Part shown: positions 1-11,354 of the stretch, in pieces
Layout: the number at the start of each line of letters is the position of its first letter
Numbering within the stretch: position 1 is the first letter of the stretch
Origin: Paraspadella gotoi
Taxonomy: Eukaryota > Chaetognatha
Direction of reading: 5' to 3'
Assembly (NCBI GenBank): GCA_051294375.1
Contig: CM119263.1
Coordinates: forward strand, 5,392,823 to 5,456,822
Length of the DNA stretch: 64,000 bases
Position numbers and translations under genes: made by a program
Notes under the pieces: generated by a model
Seen by the model: only the letters and a program-made list of their open reading frames with translations
Database searches by the model: none
Told to the model about the DNA's origin: nothing

Positions 1-344
1 CGACGACGACGACGACGACGACGGAAAGGAAAAGAAAATTACGATCGTTTTGTTCCTTTTTCGGGTCAGACTCCTCCCCTCCTCCTCCTCCTCCTCTTCC
101 CTCCATCTCTCCCTCTCCCCCCCTCTCTCCCTCTCCTACTTTTCGCCAAAAAAATAAGGTTCGTTCATTTTCTGTGAATGGAAAGAAAAATATCGGGTCA
201 GACCGAACGGATGAATGGACGGACGGACGGACGTACCGGACGGACGGACAGGATGGAGCCAAAGAAAGAGAGATTCTGTCAGATCGAGGCTGCGATTACG
301 ACGTCGGCGATAAAATAACAAAACGCAGTTGTTTCCGACAACAA
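1..344. repeat. Simple-sequence flank: (CGA)n, CT-rich tract, GGAC repeat
   Basis: The window opens in a (CGA)n run (1-24), passes a pyrimidine tract (70-137) and then a GGAC tetranucleotide repeat (about 215-251). A similar GGAC repeat lies at about 32,780-32,850. I see no gene here; the short open frames depend on the repeats. Confidence 0.8.
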
Positions 345-601
345 NNNNNNNNNNNNNNNNNNNNNNNNNNNNNNNNNNNNNNNNNNNNNNNNNNNNNNNN
401 NNNNNNNNNNNNNNNNNNNNNNNNNNNNNNNNNNNNNNNNNNNNNNNNNNNNNNNNNNNNNNNNNNNNNNNNNNNNNNNNNNNNNNNNNNNNNNNNNNNN
501 NNNNNNNNNNNNNNNNNNNNNNNNNNNNNNNNNNNNNNNNNNNNNNNNNNNNNNNNNNNNNNNNNNNNNNNNNNNNNNNNNNNNNNNNNNNNNNNNNNNN
601 N
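345..601. other. Assembly gap (257 N)
   Basis: The sequence is unresolved. The right flank is almost pure purine, which may explain why the assembly broke here. Confidence 0.99.
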
Positions 602-1488
602 AAAGGGTGGGAAAATAATAAAGGAAGGAAGAAGGCGAACTGGGAAATAAGAAGCTTAAGAGGAAAAGGAGAACGAGTAATAAAAGGGAAAAAAGAAAAA
701 AATTGTAAAAAAAGAAAGAAAGAAAGAAAAAAGTAATAAAAAGTAAAATAAGAAAGAAAATGAAGATAAAGAGGAGAAAGGGGGAAAGGGGAGAAAAATC
801 GAAAGATAAAAAAAGAAATAAAAAAAAACCGAAAATAAGAAAGAAATTCAGAAACTGAAGGAAAAAGAGAAAAAACTCAAGGAAAATGGGAGGGAAAGAA
901 AAGAGTCTTAACGTCAGGAACAGTCACTGTTTTCTCTGTGTTTTTTTTTCTGTTTTTTTTCCTCGATTTTCCTCCGAATGTCGAGACCAAAATGTAAATA
1001 ACGAAAAAAAAAGAAAAAAGAAATTCTTGTGGTTTTACGACTTTCGTCAAATACGATTTCTTATTTAAATTAACGAAATTAGCATATCCGAGAGATTTAT
1101 TATTTCGATGCCACGGGATTTAGATTTGAAGAGGCTTGAGATTTATCCAGGGATTTATATTAGAGAGAACTGAATTTACGAAAAACAAAACAAAAAGTTT
1201 ATATATTTTTTAAATTTCCCAAAATCAGAGATGAATGATAGTTTAACAATTCCATTTTCAATCAGTTGCTTCTTGTCAACTAATCGTGTCGCCTTTCAAC
1301 ATTTTAGTTTCTCAGTTAAATGAATCGCTTTAATTTCTTTCTCTTTGTCTTTCGTGAATCACAAGTGATTTTCATACACGATTTTCATTTCGCAATAAAA
1401 TCACCAGATTCACAACTGATTCCTTTTTTGTTCACCTCAGATATGAAAAATTGAGATGAGTCAAGAGATAAGACCCCCCGGTTCGATG
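602..1488. other. Purine-rich block then AT-rich noncoding DNA
   Basis: Positions 602-890 are almost entirely A and G with no clean period. The rest is AT-rich unique-looking sequence. No exon-like stretch, tRNA or terminal inverted repeat was recognised. Confidence 0.7.
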
Positions 1489-1537
1489 CTCTCTCTCTCT
1501 CTCTCTCTCTCTNNNNNNNNNNNNNNNNNNNNNNNNN
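1489..1537. repeat. (CT)n microsatellite ending in a 25-N gap
   Basis: About 12 CT units run straight into a gap of exactly 25 N (1513-1537). The round number suggests a fixed-size scaffold join rather than a measured distance. Confidence 0.9.
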
Positions 1538-1654
1538 CTTGCTTTTTCAGCAGAGTCGCCCCCGAGCCTCTTAACTAATTCACTTTGTCGCTCCGGTCGG
1601 TTTTTAGTCGGGTCCATTTCATCTTATTATCATGGTTCAGAATATCAAATTATG

Positions 1655-2514
1655 ATTAAGATTATGCAAAAAAAATCTATATGCGTCCGATTCCGTTCAT
1701 CCGTCTTGTCCCACCCGGAGCAAAAAAACTCCCATTACTCGTTTATTGCATGGATGAAGTGGAATGAAAGTGTTGGTGTTGTGGGTTAGGAAAGTGTGTA
1801 ATTGAGCTGCATTATGAGGTTTCAATAGGAATCATCCAAGTGGAACATGAGTTTAAATGGAAAAACAAAAAATATAATTTCACTATTTAAAACAACTAAA
1901 TTTACTCATGAGGTGGAGGGCGGCAATTGACTTTGAAATTTTGTATGTGGCTAGCAAAGTTGTGTGTTTGAAGCTGGAATATCAAGTTTTGATGCGATAT
2001 CGTTTGAGTGGAAGATGATGTTTTAAAATGGAAAAAAAAAACCAAGAGCCGCATGCGCTAAACAAAAAACCTGTTTCACTATTTAATTAAGTTTATTGTT
2101 TAATTTATATTAATAAAATATGAAAGACGTTTGTATAATTTTCTAATTTGATCAAAATAATTAATCAGTTAAAATTAATCAATTTAGTTAACTTATTATA
2201 GATCAATAATTAATTAATCAATTAGTCCAATATTAATTATTCAATTAATCAACATTATTTATTAATTAATTACATTAATTTATCAATTAATGAAACAAGA
2301 AGTTTCAATCAATCAATCAATTAAGTCAAATCAGTGCCAATTTGTTCATCGGCATGTTATTGGTTGTCATCGCCGATCATCGGTCGTTGTTGCTTGTTTG
2401 TCGGGTGGGTCAGTGGGACAAGAGAAGACCTAAAAACAATCATTTCGGGAGCAAACATAATAATTTTAATTAGTTTAATTAATGTTACCGTGCTAATAAT
2501 GATACTGTGGGCAG
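1655..2514 (+). mobile_element. Dispersed element, left copy (unclassified)
   Basis: This stretch matches the reverse complement of 63,401-64,000. Matching landmarks in order are an octamer-like ATTATGCAAAAAAA start (1661), ATTACTCG (about 1735), GAAAGTGTGT.ATTGAGCTG (about 1790), CAAGTGGAA and GAGTTTAAATGGAAAAA (about 1838-1865), TTACTCATGAG (about 1903), TCGTTTGAGTGGAA, CCTGTTTCACTA (about 2072), a TTAATTAA-rich middle (2085-2320), and a tail ending in GTGGGCAG (about 2507). There is no open frame of note, so it is non-autonomous or satellite-derived. Class and true ends are unknown, and the TTAATTAA middle differs in length between copies. Confidence 0.7.
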
Positions 2515-2539
2515 TCATCGCCGAATCATTGTTTTGGCT

Positions 2540-2990
2540 CAAACTTGTTTTCTTTCCTTCTTTTCTGGTTCATTTTTTCTTGGCCCTGACATTTCTTGGA
2601 GATACTTTTGGTCATTTCTTGCTTTTTTCTTCTGTTTCTTCGGGCATTCTTGCTTGGTCGTCGGGTATCTTTGAATTCTTTTCTTTCTTTCCTACCCGCT
2701 TTCTCTATCCCTTCCCTTTCTTCTCTTATCTCCTCTCCTTACTCCCCTGCCCCGTCTATCTTATTCTCTATGCTCCTCTCTCCCTCATCTGTTCTCTTCC
2801 TTATATTAAAGTCTCCTCCTCTCTCTGTCCTTCCTTTCTTCTCTGTTCTCCTCTCTCTCTTTCTTTTCTTCCTCTCTTCTCTCTCAACTTTCTCTGCTTT
2901 TCTCATCTCCCTCCTTTCTCTCTCTCTCATCACTTCGCTTTATTTCCTCTTCTCTCCCCAAAGCCAAAGAATTTTATTATAAACTAAGGC
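2540..2990. repeat. Pyrimidine-rich block
   Basis: The + strand is nearly all C and T (TTCT, CTCT, TCCC). It creates a Leu/Ser/Phe-only open frame of about 217 codons that has no domain and is not credible as a gene. Confidence 0.8.
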
Positions 2991-3159
2991 ATTGGATTTT
3001 CGTCCGATAGAAAAAGGCATGCGTCGCCGTCCGTTTAACCTCTGCGAAATAAAACATTTATACGACGTCTGTCGACCCCACTTCATTTCGCGTCCTACTA
3101 CGAAAAATGCAAAAACCGCTCCGTCACCGGCTCCTCCGTCCGCAGTCCACTTCAGGTCT

Positions 3160-3715
3160 TACAGAGGTATGTCCCAATGCCCCGCCCGATGCATAATCCC
3201 ACTTTCTTCTTTTCGCCCTTCTGCCCATTCTAAAGACATTTGACCTCACTCTCCCACTTCTAGACTCCCCGCTAAGATCGTCCTATTCGCTCGCTAGTTC
3301 TCCGCCCTCCCCACCCCGTCTTTGCCGATTTCTACGAAATCCCAATGCTCTGCCTCTTCTCCGCCGCCTTCGCCATGTTCTAGAGAGCAATCCAATGTGC
3401 CTCTCCACTTTTCTCTCGCCCTGTTTGCCCTTTCTAAAGGCAATCTCCTATAAAATGCGTCTTCCATTTCTTTGCCTTTTGCCATTTCTGAAGAATTCCC
3501 AATGTCCTCTGATTCTCTCCTGCGGCTCCTATCGCCATTTCTAGCAGCTAGACGATCCCTCACAACTTGTCCTCTATTTCTCTGCCCTTTGCGTCATTTC
3601 TCTAAGAATCTCTATAGATTGCCCTTCCCTTCTCCGCCCTTTTGCCATTTTTTTAGAAGTCCAACGCCTTCCCTTTGCTCCGCCCTTTAACCATTTCTTA
3701 GAAATCCTTGCTTTC
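3160..3715. repeat. Degenerate minisatellite, period about 50 bp
   Basis: A motif close to CTCCGCCCTTTTGCCATTTCT followed by AGAA recurs, with the CATTT core near 3483, 3534, 3594, 3643 and 3690. Weaker earlier copies extend back to about 3160. Spacing is 47-60 bp with frequent substitutions, so this is an old tandem array rather than coding sequence. Confidence 0.65.
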
Positions 3716-4634
3716 AAGCACCTACGCGACTCAATTCCGTTACCTCCCTCATCTTCTTTCCCCCTCGAAACGCTTGTGTTGCAGAACTCATCTCTCATCT
3801 TTGTCATTCTGCGCTCTCCCTGATAACGGTCGAGATTGCTAGATCTATACATGTGATCATAGTGGACAGCTACCGACAATCTCATAGATTGTTGGCTATC
3901 TCATAGCGTAATAACAAGTATTATGTATTTGTCAATAACAGCAACTAATTTCTTTGCTATATGAACAATATACAGAGAATATTCCGCCAGATAAAGACCC
4001 ATGTGTGAGTGTGTGTGTGTGTGATAATATTTACTTATAAATAATTTTTTTGTCTCTTACATAACTTCTTAAAAGGATAACAGTCTTTTTTTTTAACAAT
4101 CTCTGTAACGAAAGACAGTTTCGTCGCTTACCAATACTTAAGAAAAGTTTATTCATAATTTATAAGAGAAATACCACGCTCATAGCAAGGGTTCAGAAAC
4201 TTGGCTATCGCCTCAGGATCTTAGCGGAAAACACAATTTGGGATTTGGTACAGAGATGAGGTTTTATGGCGTGAGGTCTCTTTTGGCCCTATAACATTTA
4301 CTTTAAATATCTTGGGTATGTAAACTTATCCACGTTCAGCGCGCCAATTAAGATACCTCAGACTTACCTCTGATCTTCCCTTACTCCCCTTCTTTCTCTT
4401 TCGTTCCTCTCTTTCTTAATTTTTTGTCATATCTTAATCTGTTTTGTACATCAAAACACAACAAAAAACATACTTTTTTAAAACACACATAACCAAATAA
4501 ATCATTTACCCACTAACATCATTTCGAAGATACAGAAAACTTCACATTTCTCTCGCGCACTTAATTACCGAATGTTCGTGTCCTATGACACAAATGTCGC
4601 TTAACTATATCCTTTTGACCATATACTCTGCTCT
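3716..4634. other. Noncoding, nothing recognised
   Basis: Mixed-composition, AT-leaning sequence with a short (GT)n at 4003-4022. I see no exon, RNA gene or transposon end. The stretch 4180-4380 is less repetitive than its surroundings and could be an old transposon remnant, but nothing identifies it. Confidence 0.5.
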
Positions 4635-4659
4635 CCTCTCTCTCTCTCTCGCTCTGCCT

Positions 4660-4716
<57 letters not shown>

Positions 4717-4735
4717 TCTCTCTCCCTCCTCTCTT
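4635..4735. repeat. (CT)n microsatellite
   Basis: Long, slightly interrupted CT dinucleotide run on the + strand. Confidence 0.95.
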
Positions 4736-4879
4736 CTTGCCTCCCACCTTTAATGGTTCGAAGATAGATGCCCTTCTTTTACCTCTATCTCTTCACTATC
4801 CTTTCCGGCGAAAGATTTGTTCACTCCCTCAGAACCATTAAACTAAGACGGTCTGTTTCGCTCCTTCTCTTCATGTCCC

Positions 4880-5960
4880 GTCTTCCCTCGCCTGCTCTCC
4901 TTGCTGCGTCTCCTTCTCCTCCCTCCGGCTCATGCAAACGCTCCCACTACGATGGCGTCCTGCTGCTCGGTTATCCGACATATACGCGGCGCCGCTCTTG
5001 CCCTGGCATACGATGCGTGCTCGTCGACGAGGCCATCGCCTCGTCCTCGTTCAGATCGTCGCCGGCTTCCTGTCCTTAAGCTCCCTTCCGCTTACCGTCT
5101 TGCCCCTCTGCAGTCTCTTATGCGACTGGACGTCGCGCCGGTGCGTCTCACTGAAGATCAGACGGCGCGGCGCCGGCCGCCCCGCCGAGCAGCCCGGCCC
5201 GCGAATCAAGACTTGCTTCAGCGGCCCCTATTCACAGCCCCGGTCAGCGCCACGTCCTGTACCCACCGCGCTCTGTCCAGCTCGCGCCCCACCTCCGCAC
5301 CGCAATCCCGGCGCCGTCGTCACCCCCCCCTACTCTCTCTCTTCTCCTCTCCTCTCTCTCTCTCTCCGTCTTGGCGGCGGCAAAAGCAGACAAAATTCTT
5401 TCCTCTCGGGCCGCGACCCGCCCCCTCTCTCGACCGCTTTTTTCCGTGCTCTCTCTTTGGTAAGCCCGCGACATACACTGCGCCCACCTGCGCAACCCCG
5501 AGTCACCCAACCACGGCCTACTATGGCCGTGACCACCGGCCAGCGGAAACATGCAGCGGTCGCAAAAAAACGTGCCGCGAGACGCAATCCCCTGTGAGAC
5601 GACAGACACCCTACCGCGCTCCCGCGATCCTGCGCACCTTTGACCCGCGCACCGGACGGCGCACGAGGCATCCAGTCAGACCAGGAGACGCGCGAGAAAC
5701 CTCGCCAGACCGAACCAAATGACCGACGAAGACGAACCACGCACCATACGCCATCGAGAGACCGGACCCGGCCACGCCCCGACGCACATCATATACCGGC
5801 GACTACCCAAGCCCCCCGACACCGCACAACCCCATCACGACGGTACTCACGCAAGAGAGACAACGCCGACTCGGCTAGACCTTGTGCGTTCGTGTTCCCA
5901 CACCCAGATTAAAAGTCCAAACAGGCCGAAGGAACGAGCGTCCCGCTCTCCTCCCGATCA
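4880..5960. other. GC-rich compositional island, no recognised gene
   Basis: About 1.1 kb of CpG-rich sequence sits in an AT-rich repeat landscape. Three overlapping open frames run through it (for example 4901-5722 and 4932-5597 on +), all low-complexity Pro/Arg/Ser/Ala. From about 5,590 to 5,930 the + strand is strikingly poor in T and rich in C, A and G. I recognise no domain. It could be a CpG-island promoter, a diverged repeat or misassembled foreign sequence. Confidence 0.5.
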
Positions 5961-6219
5961 TCCTATAACACGAACATCAACATTCCGTCTGAAAAGAGAC
6001 TGCATATGAGCAGGGAGAGGATAGAAGAAAAGGGAGAGCAGCAGAAGAGAGAGAGAGAGAGACGACGGAGAGAGAGCACGAGAGACGAGAGAGCAGCAGA
6101 GAGAGACAGTGAGAGTGATAAAATGAAATGAAACGGAAAATGAAAAGATTTGAAGAACTTTTGTTGTCGTCACTTTTCTTGAGTTGTTGTTGTGATTGTC
6201 CGGATCTCAAATTCACTCA
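5961..6219. repeat. GA-rich patch and flank
   Basis: An imperfect GA run covers 6012-6118, followed by about 100 bp of mixed sequence leading into the duplicated segment at 6,220. No gene is seen. Confidence 0.7.
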
Positions 6220-6683
6220 ATGCGATTTCGAGGTCCTGATTACTTTCAACCGCGTGACAGGCCCAGGCGACTCCGCCAGCCAGGCGGCCCAGACAGGCGC
6301 CTGACACAGAATGATAGTACGCCGCTGGACCGTTTCTTTTACGGGTGATGTCTCAATAATTTCCAAACATTTTTGCGAAGTAAGTCACTTCAGTGATTAA
6401 GTGAATTCGACGATCTGAAGATTGGAGAATCTAATTGTTAGGGTTGTCTTCATCGTCGTCGCAGTCGTCGTCATCGTCTTCGACTACAACGTCATCACCG
6501 TCGTCGTTGTCGTCGTCGTTGTCGTCGTCGTTGTCGTTTTCTTTAATGCTTCTTTATTGCTTGGTCGTTGTCATTGTCATCTTCATCATCGTCGTCGTCG
6601 TTTCTTCCGATGAGGAAAGATTAATTCAATCATCGTTCATCTAAGACAATGAGGTAGTCGTCGTCATCGTCGTCGTAGTCAAC
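6220..6683 (+). repeat. About 460-bp direct duplication, copy 1
   Basis: This non-repetitive stretch plus the first units of the CGT array recurs at 7,924-8,385. The copies differ mainly by single-base insertions or deletions (for example GCGATTT/GCGAATTT, TTCCGATG/TTCGATG, TAAGACA/TAAGGACA). The second copy starts directly after a 25-N gap, so this may be the same locus assembled twice. Confidence 0.9.
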
Positions 6684-7898
6684 CGTCGTCACGTCGTCTC
6701 ATCGTCGTCGCTCAACGTTCCTGTCGTTCATCGTCGCATCGTCGTCATTACGTCGTCTCATCTCATCCGTCGTCTCGTCTCGTCGTCACGTCGTCTTCAT
6801 CGCTCGCGTCTTCAAACGTCGTCTTCATCGTCGTCGTCAACGTCGTCTTCATCGTCGTTCGTCAACGTCGTCATCATGGTCCGTCGTCGTCTCTCACGTC
6901 GTCTTCATCGTCTCGTCACACGTCTCGTCTTCATCGTTCGTCGTCAACGTCGTCTTCATCGTCGTCGTCAACGTCGTCTTCATCGTCTCGTCGCGCAACT
7001 GTCGTCTTCCATCGCTCCGTCCGTCACCACGTCGTCTTCATCGTCCATCGTCCACACGTCGTCTTCATCGTCGTCGTTAACGTCGTCCTCATCGTCGTGT
7101 CAACGCGTCGTCTTCATCGCTCGTCGTTCAACCCGTCGCGTCTGGTCGTCATCGTCGCTCCGTCCCAACGTCGTCTTCACTCGTCTCGTCCGTCTATCAT
7201 CGTCGTCATCATCGTCTCATCGTCGTCACGTCGTCTTCATCGTCGTCTCATCTCTCATCGTCGTCGTCATTCAAGTCGTCTCATTGTCGTCGTCAACGTC
7301 GTCTCATGTCATCGTCGTCGTTCAACGTCGTCTTCATCGTCGTCGTCAACGTTCGTCTTCATCATCGTCGTCATCGTCTTCATCGTCGTCGTCAACGTCG
7401 TCTTCATCGTCGTCGTCAACGTCGTCTTCGTTAGCTTGTCTGTCATCGTCGTCTAACGTTTCGTCTTCATCGTCGTAAGTCAACGTCGTCTTCATCGTCG
7501 TCGTCTAACGTCGTCTTCACTCGTCGTCGGTCACGTCGCCTTCACACCTCGATCGTCGTCAACGTCGTCTTCATCGTCGTCGATCAACGTGCGCTCTTCA
7601 TCGTCGTACGTGTCTGTCATCACGCGTCGTCGTTCATCGTCTCCAGTCGTCGTCTCGTCAAACGTCGTCTTTCATCGTCGTCGTCAACGTCGTCTCATCC
7701 GTCGTCGCTCCAACCGTCTCTGTCTCCTCGTTCGGCTCCGTCTAACGTCCGTCTTCATCGTCCGTCCGTCAACCCCGTCGTTCACTCGTCGTCGTTAACC
7801 GTCGTCCTTCTCATCGTCGTCGTCGTCAACGTCGTCTTCATCGTCGTCGTCAACGCTCGTTCTCATCGTCGTCGTCACGTCGTCTCATCGTCGTCGTC
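6684..7898. repeat. 21-bp CGTCGTCTTCAT minisatellite, first block
   Basis: The tandem unit reads CGTCGTCTTCATCGTCGTC then AA, or variants with one base lost or gained. Because 21 is divisible by three, it yields open frames of Ser/Thr, Val/Phe/Ile/Asn or Arg/His/Leu/Gln on +, and Asp/Glu on -. Frequent single-base indels move the frame, which argues against coding. Confidence 0.95.
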
Positions 7899-7923
7899 NN
7901 NNNNNNNNNNNNNNNNNNNNNNN
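7899..7923. other. Assembly gap (25 N)
   Basis: A gap of exactly 25 N inside the 21-bp array, directly before the second copy of the 460-bp segment. Confidence 0.99.
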
Positions 7924-8385
7924 ATGCGAATTTCGAGGTCCTGATTACTTCCAACCGCGTGACAGGCCCAGCGACTCCGCCAGCCAAGCGGCCCAGACAG
8001 GCGCCTGACACAGAATGATAGTTCGACGCTGGACCGTTTCTTTTACGGGTGATGTCTCAATAATTCCAAACATTTTTGCGAAGTAAGTCACTTCAGTGAT
8101 TAAGTGAATTCGACGATCTGAAGATTGGAGAATCTAATTGTTAGGGTTGTCTTCATCGTCGTCGCAGTCGTCGTCATCGTCTTCGACTACAACGTCATCA
8201 CCGTCGTCGTTGTCGTCGTCGTTGTCGTCGTCGTTGTCGTTTTCTTTAATGCTTCTTTATTGCTTGGTCGTTGTCATTGTCATCTTCATCATCGTCGTCG
8301 TCGTTTCTTCGATGAGGAAAGATTAATTCAATCATCGTTCATCTAAGGACAATGAGGTAGTCGTCGTCATCGTCGTATGTCAACG
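7924..8385 (+). repeat. About 460-bp direct duplication, copy 2
   Basis: Near-identical to 6,220-6,683 and in the same orientation. It begins immediately after the gap and runs into the second block of the 21-bp array. Confidence 0.9.
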
Positions 8386-11232
8386 TCGTCTTCATCGTCG
8401 TCCGTCAACGTCGTCTTCATCGTCGTCGTCAACGTCGTCTTCATCGTCGTCGTCAACGTCGTCTCACGTCGTCGTCATCCGTCGCTCTCGTCGTCGTCAA
8501 CGTCGTCTTCATCGTCGTCGTCAACGTCGTCTTCATCGTCGTTCGTCAACGTCGTCTCATCGTCGTCGTCAACTCGTTTCATCGTCGTCGTCACGTCGTC
8601 TTCATCGTCGTCGTCAACGTCGTCTTCATCGTCGTCGTCAACGTCGTCTTCATCGTCGTCGTCAATCGTCGTCTGTCATCGTCGTCGTCAATCGTCGTCT
8701 GTCAATCGTCGTCGTTAACGTCGTCGTCATCGTCGTGTCAACGTCGTCTTCATCGTCGTCCGTCAACCGTCGTTCGTCACTCGTCGTCCGTCAACGTCGT
8801 CTTCAGTCGTCGTCTCGTTAATCGTCGTCCTCACCGTCGTCGTCGTCTACGTCGTCTTCTACGTCGTCGTCCAAGGTCGTCTCATCGTCGTCGTCAACGT
8901 CGTCTTCATCGTCGTCGTCAACGTCGTCTTCATCGTCGTCGTCAACGTCGTCTTCATCGTCGTCGTCTCATCGTCGTAGGCAACGTCGTCTTCATCGTCG
9001 TCGTCAACGTCGTCTTCATTGTCGTCCGTTAACGTCGTCTTCATCGTCGTAGTCAACTGTCGTCTTCATCGTCGTCGTAACGTCGTCTTCATCGTCCGTC
9101 GTCAACGCGTCTTCATCGTCGTCGTCAACGTCGTCTCTTCGTCGTCGTCAAACGTCGTCGTCATCGTCGTCGTTCACCGTCGTCTCAGTCGCGTCGTCAA
9201 CGTCGTCTTCATCGTCCGTCGTCAACGTCGTCTTCATCGTCGTCGTCCAACGTCGTCTTCATCGTCGTCGTTAACGTGCGTCTTCATCGTGCGTAGTCAT
9301 CGTCGTCTTCACTCGTCGTCGTTAACCGTCGTCTTCATCGTCGTCGTCAACGTCGTCTTCATCGTCGTCGTCAACGTCGTCTGTCATCGTCGTCGTCAAC
9401 GTCGTCTTCATCGTCGTCGTCAACGTCGTCTTCACGTCGTCGTCAACGTCGTCTGTCATCGTCGTCGTCAACGTCGTCTCATCGTCGTCGTCACACGCTC
9501 ATCGTCTCTCATCGGTCGTCTTACCATCGTCGTGTCATCGTCGTATCAGGTCTCGTCGTCGTCAACGTCGTCGTCATCGTCGTCGTCACTGTCGTCTTCA
9601 TCGTCGTCGTCAACGTCGTCTTCATCGTCGTCGTCAACGTCGTTCTTCATCGTCGTCGTCACGTCGTCTTCATCGTCGTCGTCAACGTCGTCTTCATCGT
9701 CGTCGTCAACGTCGTCTCAATCGTCGTCGTCAACGGTCGCTCAATCGTCGTCGTCACGTCAGTCTTCATCGTCGTCGTCACGTCGTCTCATCGTCGTCGT
9801 CACGTCGTCTTCATCGTGTCGTCAATGTCGGTCTTCATCGGTCGTCAGTTAACGCGTCTTCATCGTCGTAGTCAACGTCGCTCTTCATCGTCGTCGTTAA
9901 CGTCGTCTTCATCGTCGTCGTCAACGTCGTCTGTCATCGTCGTCGTCAACGTCGTCTTCATCGTCGTCGTCAACGTCGTCTTCATCGTCGTCGTCAACGT
10001 CGTCTTCATCGTCGTCGTCAACGTCGTCTTCATCGTCGTCGTCAACGTCGTCTTCATCGTCGTCGTCACGTCTCTCATCGTCGTCGTCAACGTCGTCTCA
10101 ACGTCGTCTCATCGTCGTCGTTCAACGTCGTCTTCATCGTCGTCGTCAACGTCGTCTCATCGTCGTCTCATCGTCTCATGTCGTCGAACGGTCGTCTTCA
10201 TCGTCGTCGTACGTCGTCTTCATCGTCGTCGTCACTCGTCTTCACGTCGTCGTCAACGTCGTCTTTCATCGTCGTCGTCAACGTCGTCTTCTTCGTCGTC
10301 GTCAACGTCGTCTTCATCGTCGTCGTCAACGTCGTCTTCATCGTCGTCGTCAACGTCGTCTTCATCGTCGTCGTCAACGTCGTCTCATCGTCGTCGTCAA
10401 CGTCGTCTTCATCGTCGTCACGTCAACGTCTTATTCATCGTCGTCAGTCAACGTCGTCTTCATCGTCGTCGTACGTCGTCTTCATCGTCGTCGTCAACGT
10501 CGTCTTCATCGTCGTACGTCAACGTCGTCTTATCGTCTGTCAACGTCGTCTTCATCGTCGTCATTAACGTCGTCTTCATGTCGTCGTGCAACGTCGTCTT
10601 CATCGTCGTCGTAACGTCGTCTCATCGTCGTCGTCAACGTCGTCTTCATCGTCGTCGTCAACGTCGTCTTCATCGTCGTCGTCACGTCGTCTTCATCGTC
10701 GTCGTCAACGTCGTCTCATGTCGTCAGTCAACGTCGTCTCATCGTCGTCGTCAACGTCGTCTTCATCGTCGTCGTCAACGTCGTCTCATCTCGTCGTCAC
10801 GTCGTCTTCATCGTCGTCGTCAACGTCGTTCTTCATCGTCGTCGGTCAACGGTCGTCTTCATCGTCGTCGTACGTCGTCACCGGTCGTCAACGTCGTCTT
10901 TCATCGTCGATCGTCAACGTCGTCTTCTATCGATCGTCGTCAACGTGCGGTCTCATCGGTGGTCGTCATCCGTTCGTCTTTAACGTCGTCTTCATCGTCG
11001 TCGTCAACGTCGTTTCATCGTCGTCGTCAACGTCGTCTCATCGTCGTCGTCACGTCGTTCATCGTCGTCGTCAACGTCGTCTTCATCGTCGTCGTCAACG
11101 TCGTCTCATCGTCGTCGTCACGTCGTCTTCATCGTCGTCGTCAACGTCGTCTTCATCGTCGTCGTCTCATCGTCGTCGTTAACGTCGTTCTTCATCGTCG
11201 TCGTCAACGTCGTCGTCATCGTCGTCGTCACC
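8386..11232. repeat. 21-bp CGTCGTCTTCAT minisatellite, second block
   Basis: About 2.8 kb of the same 21-bp unit. Some stretches are perfect for many units (for example 9,960-10,060 and 10,300-10,380), while elsewhere the unit carries single-base losses such as GTCTCAT for GTCTTCAT. The longest frame is 484 codons (9,816-11,270) and has no sequence other than repeat translation. Confidence 0.95.
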
Positions 11233-11274
11233 TCTGTGGCGTCCTCAATCCGTCACGGTCTTCGGAGTGACGTT

Positions 11275-11291
11275 TCACGTGAATCACGTGA
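11275..11291. promoter_or_regulatory. Double E-box TCACGTGAATCACGTGA
   Basis: Two palindromic TCACGTGA sites share a 9-bp spacing, right at the end of the 21-bp array. CACGTG is the core bound by Myc/Max, USF and MITF/TFE bHLH-ZIP factors. No gene start is visible nearby, so the function is unproven. Confidence 0.35.
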
Positions 11292-11295
11292 AGAA

Positions 11296-11298
<3 letters not shown>

Positions 11299-11351
<53 letters not shown>
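11299..11351. repeat. (GA)n microsatellite
   Basis: Near-perfect GA run of about 26 units. Confidence 0.97.

Positions 11352-11354
<3 letters not shown>

Noticed and set aside
1470-1490. B-box-like CCGGTTCGATGC beside the CT microsatellite
   Set aside because: No A-box or cloverleaf upstream, and it ends at a gap.
2334-2987. 217-codon + frame
   Set aside because: Most of it is a pyrimidine tract read as Ser/Leu/Phe/Pro, and the first part overlaps the tail of the dispersed element.
4901-5722. 273-codon frame in the GC-rich island
   Set aside because: Low-complexity Pro/Arg/Ser content, overlapping alternatives in the other + and minus frames, no domain.
6684-11232. CRISPR-like regular array
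   Set aside because: Units are contiguous with no unique spacers, and the genome is eukaryotic.
6876-11270. Long Ser-, Val- and Arg-rich open frames (200-484 codons)
   Set aside because: They are translations of the 21-bp repeat, present in all three + frames and on the minus strand, and broken by indels.
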